Origin: Streptococcus sp. S5
GTDB taxonomy: Bacteria > Bacillota > Bacilli > Lactobacillales > Streptococcaceae
Direction of reading: 5' to 3'
Assembly (NCBI RefSeq): GCF_034134805.1
Contig: NZ_CP139419.1
Span: 1,178,001-1,242,000, forward strand
Length of the DNA: 64,000 nt
Positions 25,369 through 33,975 of the stretch are shown piece after piece (position 1 is the first letter of the stretch; the number at the start of each line of letters is the position of its first letter). A program made the translations under genes and the position numbers. The notes beneath the pieces are model-generated. The model saw nothing but the letters and a program-made list of their open reading frames with translations. It was not told the origin of the DNA and made no database searches.

Positions 25369-26313
25369 TTAAAGTTTCAGTGCCAACATATTGACCGTCA
25401 TCCCTGCTGCAGTTCCCATCAAGAAGATGGTATCTCCTTCCTTCACATATCCATGATCCAGTGCATAGGCTAGGCCGAAAGGTACGGCTACCGAAACCAT
25501 ATTTCCATAATCACTGACAATATTGAGGTACTTGTCTTTGCTGACGCCCAATTTGTCCATGACAAGTGGTAAGGCCCGGCTTGCTTGGTGAGGAATAATA
25601 TAGTCTACAGCATCTTTAGAAACGCCTGATTTCTCTTCGAATTCTTGGAACATTTCTGGAATAACACGGGCAGAAAGCAAAAGGATTTTCTTCCCTTTCA
25701 TGTCAAACATGAAATCAGTCTTGGTTGCTTCAGAGTACAATTTTGGATGATACGCTGTCAAACCACCACGAATTTCGGTATCATGAGCTCCCTCTGACCA
25801 GGTACGTTGCATGCTGGCAATGATTCCTTTATCTTCCTTTGTTGCTTCAAAGATAAAGGCTGCAGCGCCATCGCTAAACAGTTCAAAGCTTTCTTTTTGT
25901 TTGGGATTAAGCCCTAGGCTCCCTACTTCACTAGATACAATCAGAACCCGACGGTATTCACCACCTTCAATCAGATAAGAAACAGTGCTTAAAGCTGATA
26001 CAAAACTGGTACAGGTGGTATTGATATCCATAGCAGGAATCGTCAGTCCCTTGGCTACGCGCTCATGGATCAGAGCAGCTGTACAAGGAATGGGCTGAAC
26101 GCCAACCGCACTAGCCGAAACCAGGCAGTCGATGTCTGCCATTTCAAGCCCCGCATGGTTTAAAGCCACTTCAATCGCACGAGCTGCAAGATCAATCTGT
26201 GTTTCTTCTCCTTCTTTCACGCGGTAACGAGTCTGGTCTTTGAAAGTTACGGTATGAGCTGGAAGCGCTGTTCCATAGCCTTTAATTTGCAAATGTCTTT
26301 TTACGGTAGTCAT
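25369..26313 (-). CDS. Ketoacyl synthase III-like condensing enzyme (cluster gene 5)
   Basis: A 314-residue thiolase-fold enzyme like FabH. The complete triad is visible: Cys101 in NTTCTSFVSAL, His242 in IIPHQASRAL and Asn271 in DYGNMVSVAVP. It is not the housekeeping FabH, because it sits in a compact cluster with an adenylating enzyme, a 3beta-HSD-like reductase, a metallo-hydrolase and a glycosyltransferase rather than with fab genes. The likely role is to condense two acyl units or transfer an acyl group; OleA-type head-to-head condensation is one analogy. It is the last gene of the unit, 12 bases after the previous one. Confidence 0.85.
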   Translation of the reverse strand: MTTVKRHLQIKGYGTALPAHTVTFKDQTRYRVKEGEETQIDLAARAIEVALNHAGLEMADIDCLVSASAVGVQPIPCTAALIHERVAKGLTIPAMDINTTCTSFVSALSTVSYLIEGGEYRRVLIVSSEVGSLGLNPKQKESFELFSDGAAAFIFEATKEDKGIIASMQRTWSEGAHDTEIRGGLTAYHPKLYSEATKTDFMFDMKGKKILLLSARVIPEMFQEFEEKSGVSKDAVDYIIPHQASRALPLVMDKLGVSKDKYLNIVSDYGNMVSVAVPFGLAYALDHGYVKEGDTIFLMGTAAGMTVNMLALKL

Positions 26314-26325
26314 AGGATTCTCCTT

Positions 26326-27591
26326 TTATTGAAGTCGTTGAACACGTTTTAATTTACGTGTTGGGTCCCATTGATAATCGATAAATTGAATACTTGGGAG
26401 AATGAATTGTTTTTGCTGAGCTAAGAGTTCAAATTGAGCAAAGATTGCTTGCTCCATAGACTCTGTCCGGTGACTCAAGGCAATGGTAATGGATCCATCT
26501 GCCAACTGAGTCACTTGATAGTCCTGAATATTTTCGACAAAGAGAATGCACCGTCGAATAAAATCCGGATAGATCATCTGGCTACTGCCATCTTCTTTTT
26601 TGAAATGAAAGATATCATCTGATCGTCCTTCGATCTTTGCGATTCGAGTAAAGACGGAACCACAAGGGCAAGGAGATTTTTCTTCTACCAAAATATCATT
26701 GAGGCGGTAGCGATAGATCGGTTGACTGGTTCGTTTGAAATCCGTAATAATCGGATAAAAGCGGCTATCATCTAGGTACTCTTTTTCGACATTCAAAATA
26801 TCTTCGTTAAGATGTAGATTGCCTTCTGAACAGGTACAAGCTAAAAATCCCTCTGTCGCTTGGTAGACCTGATCAACCGTGTCTAGTTGAAAGGCTTTGG
26901 CGATTGTCTCAGCATCTCGTTCCTCTAGGATTTCTGCGACAGAGACAACCTTGACGGGTTGGATCGCAAGTTGCTGATTGCTGACATAGTTAGCTAACTC
27001 AATCAAGGTCGAAGCTGGTGCGACCACAATGGTTGGTTGATAGTCTTTGAGTCGCTCTAAATGCTCCTTGCTATCCTTGAAAATATCAAAATATTCCAAG
27101 CGAATCAGGCCTGAATTAATGGTTTGATAGAGTTCATTGTCCGCTCGTAAGAAAAAGGCAATGCGATGACCAAACAGTTTTCCTTTCGGTAGCATCTTGG
27201 CTAGAATCGCTGCAGCCCACATACTTCTTTCTTTTTCTGTGGTGACAAAAACCCCTCGGTGACCGGAGGTTCCAGAAGACAAACCTACTGCTACTTCTCC
27301 ATTCATCTCAGTAAAATCTCGTGTCTGTTCTCCGCGAATTGCCATCTCTAAAGCCTGATCTCGATCCACCCCTAGGGTATTGAGCTCATTGAAATGTGTC
27401 ATCATGAAGGTTTTATCCATGGTTCCAAAGAATTCGGGAGAATGGGTTTGAAAATAGGGAGACTGAGAAGTGATAAAAGCATGGTAGCGCGCCAATTGCT
27501 TATCTTGATATCGCTTCAAGGCCTCTTTTGAACGGAATCGATGGCACCATCTGGTTTCAATAAAGGTTTTCAGAAAGACTATTTTTTTCAT
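26326..27591 (-). CDS. Adenylate-forming enzyme, F390 synthetase/PaaK-related (cluster gene 4)
   Basis: A 421-residue member of the acyl-adenylate superfamily, closest in style to the putative adenylate-forming / coenzyme F390 synthetase-related group. The phosphate loop is LSSGTSGHRG (104-113). Further on come a YRYRLND motif and a CPCGS-to-IEGRSDD segment (about 318-336), the usual hinge region before a small C-terminal domain. A Cys cluster (CTCSEG, CPCGS) may bind a metal. The family activates a carboxylate as acyl-AMP. It overlaps the preceding gene by 35 bases. Confidence 0.85.
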   Translation of the reverse strand: MKKIVFLKTFIETRWCHRFRSKEALKRYQDKQLARYHAFITSQSPYFQTHSPEFFGTMDKTFMMTHFNELNTLGVDRDQALEMAIRGEQTRDFTEMNGEVAVGLSSGTSGHRGVFVTTEKERSMWAAAILAKMLPKGKLFGHRIAFFLRADNELYQTINSGLIRLEYFDIFKDSKEHLERLKDYQPTIVVAPASTLIELANYVSNQQLAIQPVKVVSVAEILEERDAETIAKAFQLDTVDQVYQATEGFLACTCSEGNLHLNEDILNVEKEYLDDSRFYPIITDFKRTSQPIYRYRLNDILVEEKSPCPCGSVFTRIAKIEGRSDDIFHFKKEDGSSQMIYPDFIRRCILFVENIQDYQVTQLADGSITIALSHRTESMEQAIFAQFELLAQQKQFILPSIQFIDYQWDPTRKLKRVQRLQ

Positions 27592-28384
27592 TTAAAATCC
27601 TTTCAATCCGATCTTGCGGGTCGTGGCTGACCACAACTTGAATGCCATCTTGCAAGAGTGTTTCCAGCAAATCAGCTCCTTTTAAATAAGCCTTCTTATC
27701 ATCCTGAACCAAGGAAGGAATGAGACGCATTTGCCGTGTGAAAGGCAAGAGGTCTACTCCCCAAGAAAGATCTGCTCCGATGAAGAGTTTGAGCTCATCC
27801 AGATAAAGACAACCTTGCCCTCTCGCATGTCCATCGATAGACGATACAAGAATGCTCCCATCACCAAAAAGATCCGCAGTCGGGCGATAGGGGAAAGCAG
27901 GATGCCTTTGATCTGCTTTGAGACAAGTCACCCGATCTTTGAAATCAGCTGGCAAAAACTCTTTAAAAATTAGATCCTTAAATTTTGGTTTTTGGTACAC
28001 CTCATAGACTTCCTGACTGACAAAGAAATGAGCATTTGGAAAAAGGGTTGCTCCACCGAGATGATCCGGGTGCAGATGCGAAAGAATGACATAGGAAATG
28101 GCTGCTGGATTAATTCCGCGCTCTTGCAATAAATAATCGATCTGGTCTTCTTTTTTCATCTGCATTGGGGTGGCTAGACGGTACCAGAAATACCGAGCTT
28201 TTTTCTTAATCTCGTAGTGATAGCCGGTATCGTACAAAATATAGCCTTTTTCACGATGATGAATCAAAAAGACACCTGCCGGAAATTGCATTTTTTCATT
28301 TGGAATTCCTTTAAATAAGAGACCAGAATGACTGCTACAATAGCCTGCTGGAAAATAATCAATGCGCTTGATCATGTTGGACAT
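27557..28384 (-). CDS. Metallo-beta-lactamase-fold hydrolase (cluster gene 3)
   Basis: A 275-residue MBL-fold hydrolase with a full set of dinuclear metal ligands: HLHPDH (H103, H105, D107, H108), H186 in IDGHARGQ, D205 in IGADLSWG and H254 in VVSHDPQD. The pattern resembles lactonases of the AiiA/AttM type more than glyoxalase II. The frame is open further upstream inside the previous gene, but the ATG at 28384 (MSNMIKR) is preferred; it overlaps the end of the reductase gene. In this cluster it may hydrolyse an ester, thioester or lactone intermediate. Confidence 0.85.
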   Translation of the reverse strand: MSNMIKRIDYFPAGYCSSHSGLLFKGIPNEKMQFPAGVFLIHHREKGYILYDTGYHYEIKKKARYFWYRLATPMQMKKEDQIDYLLQERGINPAAISYVILSHLHPDHLGGATLFPNAHFFVSQEVYEVYQKPKFKDLIFKEFLPADFKDRVTCLKADQRHPAFPYRPTADLFGDGSILVSSIDGHARGQGCLYLDELKLFIGADLSWGVDLLPFTRQMRLIPSLVQDDKKAYLKGADLLETLLQDGIQVVVSHDPQDRIERILNEKNSLSENLY

Positions 28385-29336
28385 AGTTGTCAATCCCTTC
28401 TTCAATAGTCATTTTTGGATAGTAGCCAAGTTCGGTTTGGGCCTTTTGAATATCGAGGGTTTGGCTATATCGAAGGAGATAATAGGTATAGCGAGTCAAT
28501 GGAGGTTCAGCTTTCAGATGGAATAATCGATACACTCCTTCAAGGCTATAGGCCGCACCTGCTACAAGACCTGCCGGAATTTTCCGATAGCGAATCGGTT
28601 CTCCCAATCCCTTTAATGTTGTTTCGATCAAATACTTAAAGGTCTTTGGTTCCCCATTTGTAATATTATAAACCTGCCCGTGTGCTTCTTTTGATTCCAA
28701 AGCCAAGCCAATGGCTAGGGCAACATTTTCCACACAGGTCATATCCATGAGCTGCTCTCCCCCTCGAATCAAAGGAATTCCAATTTTTCGACTGAGGCGT
28801 AAGACACGAGGCAAAATACTGGTATCCCCCACACCAAATAATCCTCTAGGACGTAAGATGATACTTGGCACATCTGGATAATCAGAAAAAAGTTTTTCAG
28901 ATGCCAATTTGCTTCGGATGTAATTGTTGAGGTGATTTTCTTTTGGAGCATCACTTTCCTTGATGTTTAATTGATCTTTTCCAGCTGCGTAAATACTAGG
29001 AGAAGAAACATAAACCAAGCGTTTTACCGCATATTCACGGCACAAGTCAAGGACATTTTGAGTACCAACTACATTCGCCTGATAGAAGGCCTTCCAAGGT
29101 CCCCAGGCAGTGGATAAAGCTCCAGCGTGAACCACAGCATCAACAGACTGAAAGGCTTGTTTTAATTCCTCAATAGAGCTCAAATCCCCTTTCACAAATT
29201 GGACGCGCTCATTTTCCAGGGCCTTCCCAATTTTTTCATTTCGGCCAAAGGCTACAATGGAATAATCGTGAGCCAACAACTCATCGATCACGTATTTTCC
29301 AAGGAAGCCAGTCGCACCTGTTACAAGAATTTTCAT
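28359..29336 (-). CDS. NAD(P)-dependent epimerase / 3beta-HSD-like reductase (cluster gene 2)
   Basis: A 325-residue extended short-chain dehydrogenase. The cofactor motif is GATGFLG (7-13) and the catalytic set is Ser111/112 in VSSPSIYA with Tyr139 and Lys143 in YIRSK. The C-terminal part resembles the 3beta-hydroxysteroid dehydrogenase/OleD group that acts on lipid-like beta-keto substrates. It starts inside the last codons of the glycosyltransferase gene (4-base overlap), so translation is coupled. Reduction of a beta-keto product of the KAS III-like enzyme is a natural guess. Confidence 0.85.
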   Translation of the reverse strand: MKILVTGATGFLGKYVIDELLAHDYSIVAFGRNEKIGKALENERVQFVKGDLSSIEELKQAFQSVDAVVHAGALSTAWGPWKAFYQANVVGTQNVLDLCREYAVKRLVYVSSPSIYAAGKDQLNIKESDAPKENHLNNYIRSKLASEKLFSDYPDVPSIILRPRGLFGVGDTSILPRVLRLSRKIGIPLIRGGEQLMDMTCVENVALAIGLALESKEAHGQVYNITNGEPKTFKYLIETTLKGLGEPIRYRKIPAGLVAGAAYSLEGVYRLFHLKAEPPLTRYTYYLLRYSQTLDIQKAQTELGYYPKMTIEEGIDNYVQHDQAH

Positions 29337-30610
29337 AGTTTCCCATCCGTTCCACGTCTTAATAATCGTTGAATCTCAAACTCCAAGGTATCCAACGGCT
29401 TGTAGGTTTTTGAAAGTTTGTTTAGTCTTTCTAACTTTTCCCAAGATTCTTTTTCTAATAGGGCATTAAAACCTGCTTGAATCTCTTCGGTGCGATTACG
29501 ATGTGCTTGAAAAGCAATTCCTGCTTCTACTCCTCGAATCGCATAGTCAAATTGGTCATAATCATGTGGCAAGATCAAGGCTGGTTTTTTAAATTCGATA
29601 CACTGATAAAAGATTCCAGCTCCTCCATGGTGAATGACATAGTCCATCTGCGGAATATATTCTTTGTAAGGCAGATAAGAGACGAGCGTCACATTTGGTG
29701 CTACTTCTTCTTCAGAAAAGTCTTTTGCCCCATCACCTAAGGTGACGAAAAAGTGACATTCTGGATGCTCTTTGGCCAACTGCTGGGTTTGCTGGAGCAA
29801 ATTCTCTTTTGCCCAAGGCAACTGGGTTCCACAAGTCACGAGTACCTTCGTCTTGTCCTCGTAAGGACGGAGATCTAAAGGATAATCTTCTGCTTTTTCA
29901 AGAGAAGTCCCCAAAGGGCCAAGCCACGCATATTGATGAGGGAAGTGTGTCTTCAACTCTAGCTCCATCATACCAATTCCAAAGATGGCATAAGGAGAGT
30001 AAATAGACTCTACTCCATTTTGATTGTACAACTTGAAATTGTAACGTTTTAAGCGTTTGCGTAAGAGGAAAGCGCCACAGTATTTTCCAATGCGCGTGAG
30101 TTTACGGCATAGTGCTTGGATCTTCTCTTCCTTCTTCGTGCGCGCGACTCCCATCCCTCCGAAGAAGCAAGGAGGACCATAAGGAGTTTCGATAGCAAAT
30201 TGTGTCGCCATGGTGGTAATCCAAGGAATTTCCAACTCTTCTGCCACAAACCCTGCTGATAGAGTGATAAAGTCAGCAATCACAATATCTGGACGATTGA
30301 CGCGCCACTCCTCTAACAATTGATCCGATACATGATTAATCAAATCAAGACTCCTAGACAATTGTCGATAAGCTGAAAAGAGATTGTGTTTTTTATCGTT
30401 ATTAGCCACACGTTCAAATTCTTCTACTTTGTCCTCTAGAATCGGAACGACCGTGAAGCCGAGACTTTCTGCGACGGCTTTTTTCTGAGGACCCGTGAAA
30501 ACTCGGATTTCCATAGTTGGATCATCTAATAAGGGTTTAACGAGATTTAAAGTTGGGTACAGATGCCCACTCAAGGGAACAGCTACCACATCGATTTTAA
30601 TTTTTTTCAT
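29333..30610 (-). CDS. MGT/UGT-type glycosyltransferase (cluster gene 1)
   Basis: A 425-residue GT-B, family 1-like glycosyltransferase. The N-terminal acceptor domain begins with VPLSGHLYP, placing the likely catalytic base at His16. The C-terminal nucleotide-sugar site is HHGGAG (327-332) followed by DQFDYA (352-357). Enzymes of this type glycosylate small hydrophobic acceptors such as macrolides and lipids. It is the first gene of the five-gene unit, so the end product is probably a glycosylated lipid-like or polyketide-like molecule; that is inference. Confidence 0.87.
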   Translation of the reverse strand: MKKIKIDVVAVPLSGHLYPTLNLVKPLLDDPTMEIRVFTGPQKKAVAESLGFTVVPILEDKVEEFERVANNDKKHNLFSAYRQLSRSLDLINHVSDQLLEEWRVNRPDIVIADFITLSAGFVAEELEIPWITTMATQFAIETPYGPPCFFGGMGVARTKKEEKIQALCRKLTRIGKYCGAFLLRKRLKRYNFKLYNQNGVESIYSPYAIFGIGMMELELKTHFPHQYAWLGPLGTSLEKAEDYPLDLRPYEDKTKVLVTCGTQLPWAKENLLQQTQQLAKEHPECHFFVTLGDGAKDFSEEEVAPNVTLVSYLPYKEYIPQMDYVIHHGGAGIFYQCIEFKKPALILPHDYDQFDYAIRGVEAGIAFQAHRNRTEEIQAGFNALLEKESWEKLERLNKLSKTYKPLDTLEFEIQRLLRRGTDGKL

Positions 30611-30849
30611 TTTTTCCTGCCTTATATCTTTTTTTAGATCTAAAACTAGCTTCTATCTATTAATTCGTAAAAAAAATCAAAAATTGAAGAAAAAATAAAA
30701 TTTTTTTTAAAAATTTTTAAAAATTTTCAATGTTGCCTTTACTATCACTATTTAGAAAGAATGATTTCAACCTAAAAAAGCTCCCAAATGCCAAAGAGAG
30801 TGAGCCACTCACACATTTGAAGAGTTTTCTATTTTTACGATTTGCGAGC
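30611..30849 (-). promoter_or_regulatory. AT-rich upstream region of the five-gene cluster
   Basis: No gene is seen. Near gntR there is a minus-strand terminator (30819-30774; CAAATG...CATTTG, inner GTGAG-TGGC-TCAC, then T6). Next to it lies an extreme A/T tract (about 30669-30727), which may act as an UP element. On the minus strand TACGAATT (30669-30662) after a run of T resembles a combox with one mismatch, 52 bases before the glycosyltransferase start. No convincing sigma-A promoter was found. Confidence 0.5.
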
Positions 30850-31548
30850 TTAGTTATTTTCTAAATAAAATTCGAACCGCTCGCCGACATACTGACTTTT
30901 TACATACTCAAAAGCCGTCCCATCTTCAAAATAGGAAACCTGTGTCAGACCTAAAATAGCCTGCCCTTTTGAAATCTGTAAGTACTCCGCAATCTTATCC
31001 TTGGCCAATCGCGCATAGATGGTCTGGTGCGACTTTCCAATCTTATAGCCATGACGCTCCAAGGTTTGGAAGAAATGGCTGGTAACCTCTTCACGATTGA
31101 AATTCTTAATAAATTTCTCTGGAATAGAGGCCACTTCATAAACAACAGGGATCCCATCGGCATACCGGACCCGCTCCATCCGAATGATGGTTTCTGTCTT
31201 ATCAATGCCCAATTTGTCCACTTCTTGGAGGCTAGGAATGGTTTTACGGTAAGAAATCACTTGGCTAGAAGGTTCCTTGCCTTGCGATTTCATAATTTCT
31301 GTAAAACTGGTTGTGCCTCGCATTTTTTCTTGGACGCGCGTGCTGGTAATAAAGGTACCACTTCCTACTCGTCTTTCAAGCACTCCTTCTTCAACCAGAA
31401 GGGTAATGGCCTGACGAAGCGTCATCCGACTCACTTGAAATTTCTCAGCTAGATCGCGTTCGCTGGGAAGACGCTCCCCGATTTTCCATATTTTTTGATC
31501 AATCTCAGACTTAATCTGATCATGGATTTGAATGTAAGCTGGAATCAT
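30850..31548 (-). CDS. GntR-family transcriptional regulator, HutC/UTRA type
   Basis: A 232-residue regulator. The winged helix (1-75) has RLPSERDLAEKFQVSRMTLRQA, shown here as the GntR signature in part, and VGSGTFI. Residues about 90-230 form a UTRA ligand-binding domain (MERVRYADGIPVVYEVASIP; YVGERFEFYLEN). The group includes NagR/YvoA, which senses amino-sugar phosphates, so that is a possible ligand. It is divergent from guaA with 128 bases between and is followed by a terminator, so it is monocistronic. Confidence 0.88.
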   Translation of the reverse strand: MIPAYIQIHDQIKSEIDQKIWKIGERLPSERDLAEKFQVSRMTLRQAITLLVEEGVLERRVGSGTFITSTRVQEKMRGTTSFTEIMKSQGKEPSSQVISYRKTIPSLQEVDKLGIDKTETIIRMERVRYADGIPVVYEVASIPEKFIKNFNREEVTSHFFQTLERHGYKIGKSHQTIYARLAKDKIAEYLQISKGQAILGLTQVSYFEDGTAFEYVKSQYVGERFEFYLENN

Positions 31549-31612
31549 AACCTTGCTCTTTCTCTGTGTTATCTCTATTGTAGCGTAAAATTCCTAATTC
31601 TTCAATCAGAGA

Positions 31613-31642
31613 TTGGTAAAGACATGGCTTTTGTGTTAGAAT
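31613..31642 (+). promoter_or_regulatory. Promoter of guaA
   Basis: TTGGTA (31613-31618), an 18-base spacer and TG-T-TAGAAT (31634-31642, extended -10), 35 bases before the start codon. No purine riboswitch precedes this gene. Confidence 0.6.
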
Positions 31643-31676
31643 AGAGGAAAGTAAATTTCTTTAAGAAGGGGATAAG

Positions 31677-33242
31677 ATGACAAACCTATCAACTGATTTG
31701 CATGATGTTGAAAAAATCATCGTGCTTGACTACGGTAGCCAATACAATCAGCTTATTTCACGTCGGATTCGTGAAATTGGAGTCTTCTCAGAGTTGAAGA
31801 GCCATAAGATTTCTGCTGATGAAGTTCGTGCAATCAATCCAGTTGGGATCGTTCTTTCAGGCGGACCAAACTCTGTATACGAGGAAGGTTCTTTTGATAT
31901 CGATCCTGAGATTTTTGAACTCGGTATTCCAATCCTTGGAATCTGTTACGGGATGCAATTGTTGACCCATAAATTGGGTGGGAAGGTCGTTCCTGCAGGT
32001 GATGCTGGTAACCGCGAATATGGTCAATCTGAACTGACTTTGACAGAATCTTCCGCTCTTTTTGCTGGCACACCAGACAAACAATTGGTCTTGATGAGCC
32101 ACGGGGATGCTGTTACAGAAATTCCGGCTGACTTTATCCGCACTGGTACTTCTGCTGACTGTCCATTTGCATCCATTGAAAATCAAGACAAGAAAATCTA
32201 CGGAATCCAATTCCACCCTGAGGTTCGTCACTCTGTTCACGGTTATGATATCTTGCGTAACTTTGCCTTGAACATCTGTGGGGCTAAAGGTGACTGGACC
32301 ATGGACAACTTCATTGATATGCAGATCAAAAAAATCCGTGAAACCGTCGGGGACAAACGTGTCCTTCTTGGTCTTTCAGGTGGTGTTGACTCTTCCGTTG
32401 TTGGGGTTCTCCTTCAAAAAGCCATCGGCGATCAATTGATCTGTATCTTTGTAGACCACGGTCTTCTTCGTAAAGGCGAAGCCGATCAAGTGATGGATAT
32501 GCTTGGTGGTAAGTTTGGTTTGAACATTGTCAAAGCAGACGCTGCCAAACGTTTCCTTGATAAGTTAGCTGGTGTATCTGATCCTGAGAAAAAACGGAAG
32601 ATCATCGGTAACGAGTTTGTCTATGTCTTTGATGATGAAGCAAGCAAGCTTAAAGATGTGAAATTCCTTGCTCAAGGTACACTTTATACAGACGTCATCG
32701 AGTCAGGTACAGATACTGCTCAAACCATCAAGTCTCACCACAACGTCGGTGGACTTCCAGAAGACATGCAGTTTGAACTCATCGAACCCCTTAACACTCT
32801 TTACAAGGATGAAGTTCGTGCTCTTGGTACTGAACTTGGTATGCCAGACCACATCGTATGGCGCCAACCATTCCCAGGACCAGGTCTTGCCATCCGTGTT
32901 ATGGGAGAAATCACCGAAGAAAAACTCGAAACCGTTCGTGAATCAGACGCTATCCTCCGTGAAGAAATCGCCAAGGCTGGTCTTGATCGCGATATCTGGC
33001 AATACTTCACTGTCAACACAGGCGTTCGTTCAGTAGGTGTTATGGGTGACGGCCGTACCTACGACTATACGATTGCCATTCGTGCTATCACTTCTATCGA
33101 CGGAATGACAGCTGACTTTGCGAAGATTCCATGGGAAGTCCTCCAAAAAATCTCAGTCCGTATCGTAAACGAAGTTGACCACGTCAACCGCATCGTCTAC
33201 GATATCACAAGTAAACCACCTGCAACTGTAGAGTGGGAATAA
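31677..33242 (+). CDS. guaA: GMP synthase (glutamine-hydrolysing)
   Basis: A 521-residue enzyme that converts XMP to GMP. The class I glutamine amidotransferase domain has the nucleophile in GICYGMQ (C90) and the His/Glu of FHPEVRHS. The ATP pyrophosphatase domain has LSGGVDSSV, and the C-terminal dimerisation domain ends [17 protein letters not shown] precedes the ATG. It is one of few plus-strand genes in this half of the window, against the leading-strand trend. Confidence 0.97.
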   Translation: MTNLSTDLHDVEKIIVLDYGSQYNQLISRRIREIGVFSELKSHKISADEVRAINPVGIVLSGGPNSVYEEGSFDIDPEIFELGIPILGICYGMQLLTHKLGGKVVPAGDAGNREYGQSELTLTESSALFAGTPDKQLVLMSHGDAVTEIPADFIRTGTSADCPFASIENQDKKIYGIQFHPEVRHSVHGYDILRNFALNICGAKGDWTMDNFIDMQIKKIRETVGDKRVLLGLSGGVDSSVVGVLLQKAIGDQLICIFVDHGLLRKGEADQVMDMLGGKFGLNIVKADAAKRFLDKLAGVSDPEKKRKIIGNEFVYVFDDEASKLKDVKFLAQGTLYTDVIESGTDTAQTIKSHHNVGGLPEDMQFELIEPLNTLYKDEVRALGTELGMPDHIVWRQPFPGPGLAIRVMGEITEEKLETVRESDAILREEIAKAGLDRDIWQYFTVNTGVRSVGVMGDGRTYDYTIAIRAITSIDGMTADFAKIPWEVLQKISVRIVNEVDHVNRIVYDITSKPPATVEWE

Positions 33243-33267
33243 AAAAAGGTCCGGGGGACCTTTTTTT
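33241..33267 (+). terminator. Terminator of guaA
   Basis: AAGGTCC pairs with GGACCTT around a G-rich loop, with A7 before and T7 after. It is also the first of three related hairpins spaced 50 bases apart. Confidence 0.9.
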
Positions 33268-33390
33268 CACGAGCCAAGAAATAGAAAAGCGAGTCTAAGG
33301 TCCAGTGGACCTTGATTCACGAGCTAAGAAATAGAAAAGCGAATCTAAGGTCCAGTGGACCTTGATTCACGAGCTTAAAAATAGCAAAGC
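33246..33390 (+). repeat. 50-bp tandem repeats carrying the guaA terminator hairpin
   Basis: The sequence from CACGAGC to CTTGATT repeats with a 50-base period (starts at 33268, 33318 and a partial copy at 33368). Each unit contains AAGGTCC-N3-GGACCTT (33246-33266, 33296-33314, 33346-33364). Two full copies differ at only two positions. Only the first hairpin keeps a T run. Confidence 0.8.
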
Positions 33391-33400
33391 CATATAAAAT

Positions 33401-33438
33401 AAAAGATCTTGAAATAATTATGATTTCAAGATCTTTTA
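33401..33438. terminator. Bidirectional terminator between guaA and the DUF805 gene
   Basis: AAAAGATCTTGAAAT pairs perfectly with ATTTCAAGATCTTTT around an AATTATG loop. Confidence 0.88.
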
Positions 33439-33443
33439 TTAAC

Positions 33444-33818
33444 TTAATCAGTTTCTACTTCCTTATCTCGATTTGTTGGTAAGATCATAAATAGAAGCAT
33501 GAAAAACCAACCTACGTATGGAATAAGCCCAACAAGAAGATATAACCAATGCAATCCTGCATCTCTTAGACGCCGAACGGAAAGGGTTAATGAAGGTAGG
33601 AAAATTATGAGGCCAAATACAGAATAAAGCGGGCGCAACGAATAAATCATTTGATAAGCAGACACATCATTAGGATCGATTTGAAGTTGTATTAAAGCGT
33701 AAAACAATGGCATTGTAATAAGCAAATGAATGAAGTGTGGCCACCAGTATTCAGATACCGTTGAGTAACCGGTAAAATCTGCATAGCCTTCCCAAAATTT
33801 TTTATAAGCTTTTAACAT
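33444..33818 (-). CDS. DUF805 family membrane protein
   Basis: A 124-residue protein with about four hydrophobic segments (28-45, 60-80, 88-100, 100-115). The RRLRDAGLHWLYLLVGLIPYVG stretch (seen at about 82-103, quoted in part) is the hallmark of DUF805/YhaH proteins, which sit in the inner membrane and have no settled function. AAAGGAGG precedes the ATG. It is single, with terminators on both sides. Confidence 0.85.
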   Translation of the reverse strand: MLKAYKKFWEGYADFTGYSTVSEYWWPHFIHLLITMPLFYALIQLQIDPNDVSAYQMIYSLRPLYSVFGLIIFLPSLTLSVRRLRDAGLHWLYLLVGLIPYVGWFFMLLFMILPTNRDKEVETD

Positions 33819-33932
33819 AAGTCCTCCTTTAATTTGCTTTTCAAAGTATACTATCTTTTTAAATTCTTTGCAACTGTTCTCTTCTACACAGCATCTATTT
33901 TCAAAATAACCTTCAATCAGCTAAACACACAT

Positions 33933-33965
33933 AAAAGCACTCTGACTTCTTGTCAGGAGTGCTTT
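33933..33965 (-). terminator. Terminator after the DUF1002 gene
   Basis: On the minus strand AAAGCACTC..GAC pairs with GTC..GAGTGCTTT, followed by TAT. Confidence 0.82.
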
Positions 33966-33975
33966 CGTGCTATTT

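Noticed and set aside
27557..28384. MBL-fold gene as an antibiotic-resistance beta-lactamase
   Set aside because: There is no signal peptide, it is coupled within a biosynthetic cluster, and its motif order fits lactonase/hydrolase members.
30680..30730. Extreme A/T tract as an assembly artefact or replication origin
   Set aside because: It is short, has no DnaA-type boxes that I can see, and lies in a promoter region; an UP-like tract is the simpler reading.
31549..31676. Purine riboswitch upstream of guaA
   Set aside because: The region is 128 bases long and shared with gntR, and lacks the TTTCTAC/P1-P3 pattern seen at xpt.
33268..33390. Tandem repeats after guaA as a CRISPR array
   Set aside because: The units are contiguous 50-bp copies without variable spacers and contain a terminator hairpin; no cas genes are present.
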